From: TH-plancto1 sp043777375
GTDB lineage: Bacteria; Planctomycetota; Planctomycetia; Planctomycetales; Planctomycetaceae
Direction of reading: 5' to 3'
DNA length: 64,000 bases
NCBI GenBank assembly: GCA_043777375.1
Contig: JAYWHX010000007.1
Coordinates: 1-64,000 of the forward strand
Positions 32,832-41,693 of this stretch are shown here, one piece after another. The stretch's first letter is position 1; every line of letters begins with the position of its first letter. The notes under the pieces are model-generated. The model was not told the origin of the DNA and did not search any database. It saw only the letters and a list, made by a program, of their open reading frames with translations. Both the position numbers and the translations under genes were made by a program.

Positions 32832-33038
32832 CTATGCCTGCTTCGCAGCAAGATCCCGTTGATGAACGATGGTCTTAATCCGAGCAATCTGTCGACGAAG
32901 TCGTCTAATATTGCTCGGCGCATCCAACTTCTCAGTCGACGCCTGGATACGCAGCTGAAACAGATCCTTCTGAGATGCCGACAATTCGGCTCCCAGCTGA
33001 TCACTGCTCATTTCGCGAAGTTCGCTTGCCTTCGACAT
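32832..33038 (-). CDS. rpmC: 50S ribosomal protein L29
   Basis: A 68-residue helical L29 near the exit tunnel. The LREMSSDQLGAEL opening, KDLFQLRIQ and the NIRRLRRQIARIKTI helix are typical. Spacing to rpsQ is 14 bases. Confidence 0.96.
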   Translation of the reverse strand: MSKASELREMSSDQLGAELSASQKDLFQLRIQASTEKLDAPSNIRRLRRQIARIKTIVHQRDLAAKQA

Positions 33039-33093
33039 CTTCCACTCCGAATCCCTTAGACACGATCTGATGAACGGTCAAAGAGAGAACCAA

Positions 33094-33513
33094 CTAAGCC
33101 CCAGGACGCCGTTCAACTAGCCGAACTGCTAAAGGCAACTTGTGAGCCACACGATTGAAACAGTCACGGGCAGACTCCTTCGAGGCCCCAGCAATCTCAA
33201 ATAGGACTGCTCCGGGCTTGACAACTGCCACCCAGTGATCCGGTTCTCCCTTACCTGTACCCATTCGGGTCTCAAGTGGCCGAGCCGTCATCGGCTTGGA
33301 TGGGAAAATTCGAATGAAAAGGCGACCTTCGCCACGAATGTACTGATTTGCTGCTACACGACACGCCTCGATAGTCGTAGCGTTAATGTAGCCACCCTGC
33401 ACTGCTTGCAATCCAAATTCGCCAAAGGAGACCGTGTTTCCACGGGTCGCACTACCTTTTATGCGACCTCTTTGGACCTTTCGGTGCTTGACCCGCTTGG
33501 GCATTAGAGCCAT
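33094..33513 (-). CDS. rplP: 50S ribosomal protein L16
   Basis: A 139-residue L16, next to the peptidyl-transferase centre. MPKRVKHRKVQRG, FIRIFPSKPMTARPLETRMG and GEPDHWVAVVKPG are family marks. The ATG at 33513 has a strong GAGGAGG upstream and puts the first 62 bases of rplP inside the end of rpsC, an unusually long overlap within this operon. An internal ATG at 33504 would give the canonical MPKR start. Confidence 0.95.
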   Translation of the reverse strand: MALMPKRVKHRKVQRGRIKGSATRGNTVSFGEFGLQAVQGGYINATTIEACRVAANQYIRGEGRLFIRIFPSKPMTARPLETRMGTGKGEPDHWVAVVKPGAVLFEIAGASKESARDCFNRVAHKLPLAVRLVERRPGA

Positions 33514-34153
33514 TGTCGGCCTCCTCGCTATTGTAGTCCCCGAGATCGATCCACACCTTGACGCCAATCACGCCCATCGTCGTCTTTGACATGGTAAAAC
33601 CATAATCAATGTGACGTTGAAGAGTTGATAGCGGGATCGACCCGCGACTGGCCTTCTCACATCGAGACATCTCGGAACCACCGAGACGACCCGACAACTG
33701 AACCTTTACCCCGTAGACTCCAGAATCCATCACCTGGTCCAGGGTCTTCTTAATCGCACGCCGGAAACTGCCACGCTTGGACAACTGCTGAGCAATGTCC
33801 TCAGCCACCAAGAAGGCAGTGCGGAATGGATTATTGATTTCGACAATCTTGACTTCAGTACGGCGACCAGTCAGATCTTCCAGTCGTGCCTTCATGCGAT
33901 CAATTTCGGCACCCTTGCGCCCAATGATCATGCCAGGACGAGCTGAATGCAAATTGACAATCACCTGATCACGAGTACGCTCAATCACAACCTTGGCAAT
34001 CGAAGCGGATTTGTACTCATCGCTCACGAACTTCCGAATCTTGAAGTCCTCTACTAGCAATGTCCCAAACTCACGCTTGGGAGCATACCACTTACTTCGC
34101 CAGTCCTCGGTGATGCCCACGCGAAAGCCTGTTGGTCGTGTCTTTTGTCCCAT
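33452..34153 (-). CDS. rpsC: 30S ribosomal protein S3
   Basis: A 233-residue S3 at the mRNA entry channel. The opening MGQKTRPTGFRVGITEDW, the KH-type RPGMIIGRKGAEIDR and the RAIKKTLDQVMDSG helix are all present. The hydrophilic C-terminal tail (about 25 residues, Gly/Asn/Lys-rich) is encoded by sequence shared with the start of rplP in another frame. Confidence 0.97.
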   Translation of the reverse strand: MGQKTRPTGFRVGITEDWRSKWYAPKREFGTLLVEDFKIRKFVSDEYKSASIAKVVIERTRDQVIVNLHSARPGMIIGRKGAEIDRMKARLEDLTGRRTEVKIVEINNPFRTAFLVAEDIAQQLSKRGSFRRAIKKTLDQVMDSGVYGVKVQLSGRLGGSEMSRCEKASRGSIPLSTLQRHIDYGFTMSKTTMGVIGVKVWIDLGDYNSEEADNGSNAQAGQAPKGPKRSHKR

Positions 34154-34155
34154 GG

Positions 34156-34515
34156 TTAATCCTGAGCCTTCTCGGCGACTTCCGGAGCATCCACTGCCAC
34201 AAGGATGTGAGCGAATCGCTTACGAAGTGTGAACACCATTCCGCGTCCACGTGGACGGAATCGCTTGAACATTGGTCCCCCATCGACTGTGCATTCAGCA
34301 ATCAACAAGGACTCAACATTACGTGCCCCTCGATCTTCAGCATTTGCAGCTGCAGACTTCAGAACATCTTCAATCATTCTGGCCCCGCGGTTAGGCAGAT
34401 AACGAAGGGTATCGAGTCCCTCCTGTACCGTCTTTCCCCGAACCAGATCAGCAAACGGACGCACCTTACGACAGGAGATGCGGACGTGGCGACATAACGC
34501 ACGAACCAGAACCAT
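34156..34515 (-). CDS. rplV: 50S ribosomal protein L22
   Basis: A 119-residue L22 lining the exit tunnel. RISCRKVRPFADLVRGK, NAEDRGARNVESLLIAEC and MFKRFRPRGRGMVFTLRKR are diagnostic. The start is trimmed from the long open frame to the ATG at 34515. Confidence 0.96.
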   Translation of the reverse strand: MVLVRALCRHVRISCRKVRPFADLVRGKTVQEGLDTLRYLPNRGARMIEDVLKSAAANAEDRGARNVESLLIAECTVDGGPMFKRFRPRGRGMVFTLRKRFAHILVAVDAPEVAEKAQD

Positions 34516-34538
34516 TGCTGCACCCTCTCGCCTTCCGC

Positions 34539-34808
34539 TTACTTCTTGCCCCGTGCGCCGTGACCACGGAATGTACGAGTCGGGGAGAATTCGCCAAGCT
34601 TGTGCCCGACCATCTCTTCCGTCACGTACACTTGGGTGTGCAGACGACCATTGTGTACAAGAAACGTGTGTCCGACAAACTCCGGAGAGATCGTCGAGCG
34701 ACGCGCCCATGTCTTGATTGGATCCTTACGACCGACTGCGTCTTGGGCCTGAATCTTCTTCATGACCGTCGGGCAGATGTACGGACCCTTTTTAAGGGAA
34801 CGACCCAT
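34539..34808 (-). CDS. rpsS: 30S ribosomal protein S19
   Basis: An 89-residue S19 in the head of the small subunit. It starts MGRSLKKGPYICPTVMKK and has TWARRSTISPEFVGHTFLVHNG, here read as RRSTISPEFVGHT, and MVGHKLGEFSPTRTFRGHG. Normal place between rplB and rplV. Confidence 0.97.
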   Translation of the reverse strand: MGRSLKKGPYICPTVMKKIQAQDAVGRKDPIKTWARRSTISPEFVGHTFLVHNGRLHTQVYVTEEMVGHKLGEFSPTRTFRGHGARGKK

Positions 34809-34835
34809 AGCTCACCCCAAAACCAAACGTTGGAC

Positions 34836-35693
34836 TCAGACCTTCTTCTGGCCGTTGCGACGGCTCCACCGACGACGAATAATCGCACGACTTGATGGCT
34901 TACGACGCTTACGCGTGTTTCCACCCTTCGAGGGACGACCATTCGCACTACACGGATGACGTCCACCAGACCGGCGACCTTCACCCCCACCCATCGCATG
35001 ATCTACCGGGTTCATGGCTGACCCACGGACATAAGGACGAATCCCCATCCATCGAGCACGCCCAGCTTTCCCGATCACAATGTTCATATGGTCAATGTTT
35101 CCGATCTGGCCAATTGTGGCACGACAGAAACTTGACACTCTGCGAACTTCACCCGAAGGCAAAGTAATCTGAGCCCACTGCCCCTCACGCGCATTTAATG
35201 TCGCATAAGTTCCAGCGGCGCGGCACAACTGACCACCACGGCCTGGTTGCATCTCGACGTTGTGAATTTGAGTACCTGGAGGAATCTCGCTAAGTGGCAA
35301 GCAGTTCCCAAGCTTAGGCTCGGAACCCGGACCACTCTGAATCTTATCCCCAGCCTTCAGATTCAAAGGTGCAAGAATGTACCTCTTCTCACCGTCAGTA
35401 TACTGAATCAAAGCGATCCGGCATGTCCGATTTGGATCATACTCGATGAATGCAACCTCACCAATGATTCCGTCCTTCTTACGGGAGAAATCAATGATGC
35501 GATAGAGACGCTTGTGACCACCGCCACGATGACGTGCTGTGATCTTTCCCTGGAAGTTACGACCACCATGCCGAGGCAGGCGGATCGACAGAGACTTCTC
35601 ACGCTTTTTCTTACGATCCGTAATGTCTGCGAAATCGCTCACCGACGCATTGCGACGGCCAGCTGATGTCGGTTTGTAGACGCGGATACCCAT
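34836..35693 (-). CDS. rplB: 50S ribosomal protein L2
   Basis: A 285-residue L2, needed for subunit joining and peptidyl transfer. GRNFQGKITARHRGGGHK, the histidine-containing segment MNPVDHAMGGGEGRRSGG, and the Lys/Arg-rich end are characteristic. The start MGIRVYKPTSAGRRN fits the family. Confidence 0.97.
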   Translation of the reverse strand: MGIRVYKPTSAGRRNASVSDFADITDRKKKREKSLSIRLPRHGGRNFQGKITARHRGGGHKRLYRIIDFSRKKDGIIGEVAFIEYDPNRTCRIALIQYTDGEKRYILAPLNLKAGDKIQSGPGSEPKLGNCLPLSEIPPGTQIHNVEMQPGRGGQLCRAAGTYATLNAREGQWAQITLPSGEVRRVSSFCRATIGQIGNIDHMNIVIGKAGRARWMGIRPYVRGSAMNPVDHAMGGGEGRRSGGRHPCSANGRPSKGGNTRKRRKPSSRAIIRRRWSRRNGQKKV

Positions 35694-35731
35694 GATGCAC
35701 CTGATCCCGTGGACAGAATATTATGGCGAAC

Positions 35732-36031
35732 CTAGAAGAACGCAATATGGTCTTCAGCGTGAAGCTTGACGATTGCTTTCTTCCAGTCCCCAGTCCGTCC
35801 CATCCGCATCTTGAATCGACGCGGCTTTCCCTTGTACAACTGTGTCCGGACATCAAGCACACGAACATTCCACAGCAGTTCCACTGCCTTCCGAATGTCC
35901 ATTTTGTTTGACATCAGGTTCACTTGAAACTGATACTGATGATGACGCTCCGAGAGGTGCGTCCCCTTCTCAGTGACAAGTGGCCGTAAAATGACTTGAT
36001 ACGGCTCAAGCTGAATTCCACCATCGGCCAT
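35732..36031 (-). CDS. rplW: 50S ribosomal protein L23
   Basis: A 99-residue L23, the docking site for trigger factor and SRP at the tunnel exit. LEPYQVILRPLVTEKG, YQFQVNLMSNKMDIRKAVE and GKPRRFKMRMGRTGDWKKA are standard. Two bases separate it from the end of rplD. Confidence 0.97.
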   Translation of the reverse strand: MADGGIQLEPYQVILRPLVTEKGTHLSERHHQYQFQVNLMSNKMDIRKAVELLWNVRVLDVRTQLYKGKPRRFKMRMGRTGDWKKAIVKLHAEDHIAFF

Positions 36032-36033
36032 AA

Positions 36034-36678
36034 TCAGACTCCCGCCTCAACGACCTTGCCACGTGCCCGAATCGCGTCCATCGCATCACGCGTGATCACA
36101 AGCCGCTTCTGATGAAGCAAGTCGTACGCATTCAGGTCAAGGCCGGGGGAGACCCACAGCGATTCAATGTTACGTGAACACTTCCATACGACTGGATCGT
36201 GTTCCTTGATAGCCAGCAGACAGGTCTGACCAGCCACACCCAAAGCCTTCAAGACACCAGCGACCGCCTTCGTCTTCTGCTCTGGCAACGCCAACTCACT
36301 CAGAACGATCGCCTCACCATCCTGAAACTTGCTCAAAATTGCCATGCGAGTGGCAGCTCGAAGCATTTTCTTAGGCATCCGATAGCCCCAATCCTTCGGA
36401 CGCTTAGCGAATGCGTGACCACCGTGACGACGAATCGGAGACCGCTTGGTTCCGACACGAGCATTTCCAGTGCCCTTCTGCTTGAACAACTTCTTCGTGC
36501 TACCAGCCACTTCGCCACGAGTTTTCGTGCGAACTGTACCGACTCGCTGATTCAGAGCATACATGACGCACACGTCATGCAGCATCTGCTTGTTAATTCC
36601 CTTTGCCAGCTCAGCCGGGTCGAACTCGTAAGTTCCCACGGATGCTCCGGACATGTCGACCACTGGCACACTGATCAT
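36034..36678 (-). CDS. rplD: 50S ribosomal protein L4
   Basis: A 214-residue L4, with the tunnel-loop region TRGEVAGSTKKLFKQKGTGN and ARVGTKRSPIRRHGGHAF. In enterobacteria L4 represses the S10 operon; whether it does so here cannot be told. The start is the ATG at 36678, with AGGTGG just upstream. Confidence 0.96.
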   Translation of the reverse strand: MISVPVVDMSGASVGTYEFDPAELAKGINKQMLHDVCVMYALNQRVGTVRTKTRGEVAGSTKKLFKQKGTGNARVGTKRSPIRRHGGHAFAKRPKDWGYRMPKKMLRAATRMAILSKFQDGEAIVLSELALPEQKTKAVAGVLKALGVAGQTCLLAIKEHDPVVWKCSRNIESLWVSPGLDLNAYDLLHQKRLVITRDAMDAIRARGKVVEAGV

Positions 36679-36734
36679 GACTTCCACCTGACAACCGACT
36701 CACAGGCCGCACACCGTGCGGTGCCCAGACAGAA

Positions 36735-37457
36735 CTACGCCTTGCGAATCACCACATACCCACCATTAGGGCCTGCCACTGGACCACTGACCAGGAGCAT
36801 ATGATTCTCAGCATCTATCCGCATCACCTTCAGGTTGCGGGTTGTTCGACGATCATTGCCGAAGTGCCCTGCCATTCGCTTCCCCTTCCAAACCCTGGAT
36901 GGGTCAGTGGCAGCACCAATGCCCCCTGCCTTGCGATGACATTTCTTCACACCATGAGAGGCTCGTTGGCCCTTGAAATTATGCCGCCGCATAACTCCGG
37001 AGAATCCACGCCCCTTACTCGTCCCTGTCACGTCAACGTACGAGATACCCTCCAGGGCACTGGCAGTTAACACCTGGCCAACTTCGCAGCCATGCTGCTC
37101 GCCATCTGTGCGAAATTCTCGAATGAATCGTTGTGGCTCGCAGCCAGCCTTCGGTGACGCTGACTTACCCGCCGCATCCCGTAACTTGGAGTTGGTCCCT
37201 GTAAGAGCGATCACCTGACCACGCTCAGCTCGACTCGCACGCCCACGGGAACGAGCAGCTGGCTCACGCCCCAAGTCTGCACGGCTTAGCTTATCAGCAA
37301 AGCCGAGCTGAACAGCTTCGTACCCATCCTGAGCAATTGACCGCAATTGCAGGACGTGGCAGGGGCCCACTTCCAGAATTGTAACCCCGATTGACTGCCC
37401 TTCCGGACCGTAAACCTGAGTCATGCCAATCTTGCGGCCTAGCAGTCCAACCGACAT
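36735..37457 (-). CDS. rplC: 50S ribosomal protein L3
   Basis: A 240-residue L3. It begins MSVGLLGRKIGMTQVYGPEG and has KGRGFSGVMRRHNFKGQRASHG and GKRMAGHFGNDRRT, the strongest L3 signatures, given here in part: GFSGVMRRHNF. About 25 extra residues in the middle (Ala/Arg-rich, REPAARSRGRASRAERG) lengthen it over typical L3. The start is trimmed to 37457. Confidence 0.96.
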   Translation of the reverse strand: MSVGLLGRKIGMTQVYGPEGQSIGVTILEVGPCHVLQLRSIAQDGYEAVQLGFADKLSRADLGREPAARSRGRASRAERGQVIALTGTNSKLRDAAGKSASPKAGCEPQRFIREFRTDGEQHGCEVGQVLTASALEGISYVDVTGTSKGRGFSGVMRRHNFKGQRASHGVKKCHRKAGGIGAATDPSRVWKGKRMAGHFGNDRRTTRNLKVMRIDAENHMLLVSGPVAGPNGGYVVIRKA

Positions 37458-37513
37458 GGCAAACCCCACTCCGACACTGAATTCACACCCGAGTACACAC
37501 TAAGCCGCCGAGA

Positions 37514-37828
37514 CTACGTCGTCGCCTTGATTTTGATGTCAACACCAGCAGGCAAAGACAGCTTATTCAAAGCGTCAATTGTTTTGCCGGTAGGCTGCAC
37601 GATATCAATGACTCGCTTGTGCGTACGAATCTCGAACGTTTCCCTGGACTTCTTGTCGATGTGAGGCGACCGAAGCACTGTGTATCGTTCGATTTTCGTT
37701 GGCAACGGAATAGGTCCGTGAACCACCGCACCAGTCCGCTTGGCCGTATCGACAATGTCACTTGCCGACAAATCCAAAACAGAATGGTCGTAGGCTTCCA
37801 TTCGAATGCGAATGCGACTACCGGCCAC
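37514..37828 (-). CDS. rpsJ: 30S ribosomal protein S10
   Basis: A 104-residue S10, first gene of the S10 operon and also known as the transcription factor NusE. The core RIRIRMEAYDHSVLDLSA, TGAVVHGPIPLPTK and SPHIDKKSRETFEIRTHKR is unmistakable. No ATG lies at the family start. The GTG at 37828, six bases after AAGGGG, is chosen, while the open frame continues 38 codons further. Confidence 0.93.
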   Translation of the reverse strand: MAGSRIRIRMEAYDHSVLDLSASDIVDTAKRTGAVVHGPIPLPTKIERYTVLRSPHIDKKSRETFEIRTHKRVIDIVQPTGKTIDALNKLSLPAGVDIKIKATT

Positions 37829-38108
37829 GTAAATCCCCTTGATCCAACGACTTGCAACTCTCGTCGCCACCCCGCCTGAACCATCCGAAGCGGGAAGCGA
37901 GAAATGGTAAGTTTGCAGGCCGAAAATGTCAACGAACTGCAAGATGATTCGCAGAAAAGTTATCCGAGCGTCTTTTCAGCAACCCGACGGCCGATTCCGT
38001 TTTCCACAACCCGTTTCATTTTAGCTGTTTACAACTACACTCGCAATGCACGACCAGCATCTATTCCCTCACTCCGAAATTGATTCTTGCATCCAATCCG
38101 TGCATTTC
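37829..38108. other. fusA-rpsJ intergenic region
   Basis: Two hundred and eighty A+T-richer bases between fusA and the S10 operon. They probably hold the S10-operon promoter on the minus strand, but no convincing hexamer pair was found. tuf, which often stands here, is absent. Confidence 0.45.
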
Positions 38109-40199
38109 TTACCGCCCCATCATCTCATCCAAGACCGATTGTGGCGCGAAATCATACTTCAGCGGCTCCATTGAGTACGACGCTCGCCCCTGCGACAGAC
38201 TCCTAACCTGTGTCGAGTAGCCAAACATCCGCGACAAGGCGGCCTCCGCTTCGATCGCCGTCAGATGATCACGGGGCTCCGCTCCATTAATGCGTGCTTG
38301 TCGCTGGGCAAGGTCTGCCTGAATATTCCCCATAAACTCATTGGGGGTCACGACCTCCACCTTCATGATCGGCTCCAGCAAGCCCACATCGGCCTGCCCC
38401 AAGGTGGCATACACCGCCTGAGATACAGCTGTACGGATCGCCTCTTCGGTTGACTCCCCAGGCACATAGTCGACCGAAATGACGGTGAATTTGACGTGCA
38501 TGAGCGGGTAACCCACAATCCCACCCGACTGAGCAGCCTCCAACATGGCTTGGGACACCAGCCGAGCCACATCGACAGGCAGTTCATCATGCTTCAGCCC
38601 ACTGGCGACGGTCACCGGATCCTTACCCTCGAATGGTTCCACTCGAACCTTGATTCCAAATTGCTGCACAGTCCCCTGCACCGCTCGATGAAACTCCCCC
38701 TCTCCCACTGAGGAGGCCCGAACCGTCTCCCGATACGACACCCTCGGCTTGTGAACCTTGACGTTCAGGTTGAAATCCCGCAGCAACCGTTTCTGCAGCA
38801 CCTCCAGGTGCAATTCCCCCATCCCGCTAATAATCGTCTGCCCAGTTTCCTCGCTAACCTTGGCCCGAAATGTCGGATCCTGCTTGGCCAGCCGAGCCAG
38901 AGCCTCCTCGAGCTTTTTGCGATCGTCTCCGGTTTCCGGCTCAACTGCCACCGAAATGACCGTCTCCGGAAACACGATCGGCTCCAACAGAATTCCATGC
39001 TTCTGATCACAGAGCGTATCACCCGTCACCACCTCCTTCGGACCGACCACCCCCGCAATTCCACCAGGCCCCACGAAGTCGGTTTCAATCTTCTCGCGGG
39101 CGTCCGCCTGAATGTGCCACAACTGACTGATCAGCTCTTTTTTTCCAGTGCGAGGATTCAGCAATCGCGACCCGCTCTTCAGCACTCCCGAATAGACCCG
39201 CACCCAGCACAGGTCCGCATGCTTGTCGGTTTGAATTTTAAACACCAGACCCGCAAACGGCTCCTCCGGATCAGGTTTACGAGACACACGCAGTTCATCC
39301 TGCTTGCGGGCCGTCGGGTTATCACCCTCCACGGGCGGGCGATCGAGCGGGCTGGGGAGATAGCGAATCACTCCATCCAACAACGGCTGGACCCCACAAT
39401 AGTGCAGCGATGTCCCGCAGAATGTCGGCTGAATTTTGCCTTGCAGAGTCGCGAGCCGCAGCAAGGAGTGAATCATCTCAACCGGAAGGTCATTGTCAGT
39501 CAAATAGGCTTCCATCGCGACATCATTAATTACCGCCACAGACTCAATCAGCTTGGCACGCCACTCTTCGGCGACCGCGACAAACTCCTCGGGGATCTCA
39601 GTGGTCTTGATCGATTTGCCGAGCGTTGCTGCGTCGAAGTACATCGCTTTACGCTCAATCAGATCGATAATCCCGGTGAACGTCGTGCTGGCCCCCATGG
39701 GGATAAACAGCGGAACCGGCTCGGCGTGCAGGCGTCGTTGCATCTGCTGCAGTGTGCGCTCGAAGCTGGCTCCAATGCGGTCCATCTTATTTATAAAGCA
39801 CAGACGAGGGACATTATATTTCGTCGCCTGTCGCCACACCGTTTCACTCTGCGCCTCCACTCCCTCCACTGCACTGAAAACCACACACGCCCCATCCAGC
39901 ACACGAAGACTGCGCTCCACTTCGGCAGTAAAGTCAACATGCCCTGGTGTATCGATCAGATTAATGAAGATGTCTTTCCAGCGGCAGGAGATCGCAGCTG
40001 AGTAAATCGTAATCCCACGCTGCGCCTCCTCGGGATCAAAATCCGTCACCGTAGTCCCATCATCCACGTTTCCCATTTTGTGGGACTCCCCCGTGTAGAA
40101 CAGTATTCGCTCAGTGGTTGTCGTCTTACCCGCATCAATGTGCGCAACGATTCCAATGTTACGAATCTTGTCGATCGGGGTCGCGATTGTCGTTGCCAC
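38109..40199 (-). CDS. fusA: Elongation factor G
   Basis: A 696-residue translocation GTPase. G motifs: AHIDAGKTTTTERIL (G1), DTPGHVDFT (G3) and FINKMDRIG (G4). Domain IV and V segments include PRVSYRETVRASSVGEGEFHR and IMKVEVVTPNEFMG. The start codon is GTG at 40199 with AAGG upstream. The gene lies between rpsG and rpsJ, as in the str operon, though an rpsG terminator separates it from rpsL-rpsG. Planctomycetes often carry several EF-G paralogues; position suggests this is the main one. Confidence 0.95.
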   Translation of the reverse strand: MATTIATPIDKIRNIGIVAHIDAGKTTTTERILFYTGESHKMGNVDDGTTVTDFDPEEAQRGITIYSAAISCRWKDIFINLIDTPGHVDFTAEVERSLRVLDGACVVFSAVEGVEAQSETVWRQATKYNVPRLCFINKMDRIGASFERTLQQMQRRLHAEPVPLFIPMGASTTFTGIIDLIERKAMYFDAATLGKSIKTTEIPEEFVAVAEEWRAKLIESVAVINDVAMEAYLTDNDLPVEMIHSLLRLATLQGKIQPTFCGTSLHYCGVQPLLDGVIRYLPSPLDRPPVEGDNPTARKQDELRVSRKPDPEEPFAGLVFKIQTDKHADLCWVRVYSGVLKSGSRLLNPRTGKKELISQLWHIQADAREKIETDFVGPGGIAGVVGPKEVVTGDTLCDQKHGILLEPIVFPETVISVAVEPETGDDRKKLEEALARLAKQDPTFRAKVSEETGQTIISGMGELHLEVLQKRLLRDFNLNVKVHKPRVSYRETVRASSVGEGEFHRAVQGTVQQFGIKVRVEPFEGKDPVTVASGLKHDELPVDVARLVSQAMLEAAQSGGIVGYPLMHVKFTVISVDYVPGESTEEAIRTAVSQAVYATLGQADVGLLEPIMKVEVVTPNEFMGNIQADLAQRQARINGAEPRDHLTAIEAEAALSRMFGYSTQVRSLSQGRASYSMEPLKYDFAPQSVLDEMMGR

Positions 40200-40378
40200 G
40201 GGAGACCTTCAAATGGAATGGCCAGCGGCCACTGGGAGAATGAGGACAGAGAGTCTTTGGCGGGACAGAAACAGGAGGAAGTATAAGCTTCGAAGCCCGG
40301 GGCATCGAGATGACCGTCCTCCCTAGCAAGCGGACACCTGCTCACCCAACCGCAACCACTCTGCACCCCAAGAATTCC

Positions 40379-40413
40379 AAAAAAAAAGGAGGCACCCGTT
40401 ACCGGATACCTCC
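40379..40413 (-). terminator. Terminator of the rpsL-rpsG operon
   Basis: On the minus strand an 11-base stem (GGAGGTATCCG with CGGGTGCCTCC, two G-U pairs, four-base loop) is followed by nine T. It means fusA is transcribed from its own promoter or by read-through. Confidence 0.85.
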
Positions 40414-40471
40414 TTTTGATGATTTCATCAACGCGCTTGGGGATTGCTCGGCAATCAACCAGCGAGACGAA

Positions 40472-40945
40472 CTACCACGCGAAGTGAGCGAATGCCTTGT
40501 TAGCATCGGCCATCTTGTGGACGTTTTCACGCTTGGTCATCGCAGCCCCTTCACGCTTGTAGGCTGCCAAGAACTCTTCCGACAGAGATGCGGCGATCCC
40601 GCGCCCCTTGCGTCCACGGCAGGCTTCTAGAATCCAGCGAATGGCCAGAGCCCGCTGACGACGAGTTCCCACCGGAGTCGGAACCTGATAAGTCGCCCCA
40701 CCGACGCGCTTGGACCGAACTTCGATCGCCGGCTTGACATTGTCAACAGCGTGCTGGAAGACCTCCAGCTCACTGGCTTCTGGAAGCTTCTTCTTGATGA
40801 TGTCCATCGCATCATAGAAAACGCGAAGAGCAACGGACTTCTTGCCGTCACGCATCATGCAATTGACGAACTTCGAAACGAGCAACGAACCGAACTTGGC
40901 GTCGGGCTGCAGCTGATCTTCACTGGATGTAAAGTTCTTAGCCAT
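40472..40945 (-). CDS. rpsG: 30S ribosomal protein S7
   Basis: A 157-residue S7, which nucleates assembly of the 30S head and contacts the E-site tRNA. KFVNCMMRDGKKSVALRVFY, GGATYQVPTPVGTRRQRALAIRW and KREDVHKMADANKAFAHFAW-type endings are present, here as KRENVHKMADANKAFAH. It follows rpsL closely. Confidence 0.97.
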   Translation of the reverse strand: MAKNFTSSEDQLQPDAKFGSLLVSKFVNCMMRDGKKSVALRVFYDAMDIIKKKLPEASELEVFQHAVDNVKPAIEVRSKRVGGATYQVPTPVGTRRQRALAIRWILEACRGRKGRGIAASLSEEFLAAYKREGAAMTKRENVHKMADANKAFAHFAW

Positions 40946-41018
40946 TTGGTTTTCCGATTCACGAAATCAACAGAATGCCGTCAAGGGGCACTACTTGCCT
41001 CACACGAGGCAGCCGACA

Positions 41019-41396
41019 CTACTTGGCCTTGGGACGCTTGGCACCGTAACGGGAGCGAGCCTGACGACGGGCAGAGACGCCCAAAGTGTCAAGCACACCG
41101 CGAATGATCTTGTAGCGAACACCGGGAAGGTCACGCACACGACCACCACGGACGAGCACAATGCTATGCTCTTGAAGATTGTGGCCTTCACCCGGAATGT
41201 AGGCCGTGAGTTCCTTGCCGCTCGACAAGCGAACACGTGCGATCTTTCGAAGAGCCGAGTTCGGCTTCTTCGGAGTCATCGTTCGTACTTGAAGGCATAC
41301 GCCACGCTTCTGAGGACAGCCCTCGAGCAACGGCGTTTTAGTCTTCGTGGATTGCTTCTTCCGCGGCTTGCGAATTAGCTGATTGATTGTCGGCAT
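41019..41396 (-). CDS. rpsL: 30S ribosomal protein S12
   Basis: A 125-residue S12 at the decoding centre. MPTINQLIRKPRKKQ, PQKRGVCLQVRTMTPKKPNS and GHNLQEHSIVLVRGGRVRD are diagnostic. The decoding-loop lysines (TPKKPNSALRK) are wild type, so no streptomycin-resistance change is seen. A strong promoter lies upstream. Confidence 0.98.
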   Translation of the reverse strand: MPTINQLIRKPRKKQSTKTKTPLLEGCPQKRGVCLQVRTMTPKKPNSALRKIARVRLSSGKELTAYIPGEGHNLQEHSIVLVRGGRVRDLPGVRYKIIRGVLDTLGVSARRQARSRYGAKRPKAK

Positions 41397-41460
41397 GACG
41401 TCAGATGCTCTCTGTCCGGAACTCGCAGCCTGTCAGGGCCGGATTTTTGGGAAGTTGAGG

Positions 41461-41489
41461 AATATACTGGTGCTGATCGTGATGGTCAA
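41461..41489 (-). promoter_or_regulatory. Sigma-70-type promoter for rpsL-rpsG
   Basis: On the minus strand TTGACC (41484-41489) and TATATT (41461-41466) are separated by exactly 17 bases, with the rpsL start about 65 bases downstream. This is the clearest housekeeping promoter in the window. Confidence 0.7.
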
Positions 41490-41625
41490 GCAACCGGATC
41501 ACAGTGCTTGACTCTTTCTTCTTGCGAGTGGAAAGACCAGACCCTGCACTCCAGATGCAACCAAAACTGTGACTCTCACACTGCCAGCATGGCCAGCAAA
41601 GTGCACCAACAGCCCTGTTTCACTG

Positions 41626-41657
41626 AAAACCCCTCGCCAGCACGATCGCGACGAGGG
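41626..41657 (-). terminator. Terminator after rplS
   Basis: On the minus strand CCCTCGTCG pairs with GGCGAGGGG across a small loop, followed by TTTT. It lies just after the rplS stop and before the rpsL promoter region. The rest of 41397-41693 shows no gene. Confidence 0.65.
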
Positions 41658-41693
41658 ATTCATAACCACAGCCACTGAATTGGCTTGACACAC

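Noticed and set aside
38751..40001. A 416-codon open frame on the plus strand inside fusA
   Set aside because: It is antisense to fusA, has no recognisable domain, and is rich in Arg, His and Gln as expected of a shadow frame.
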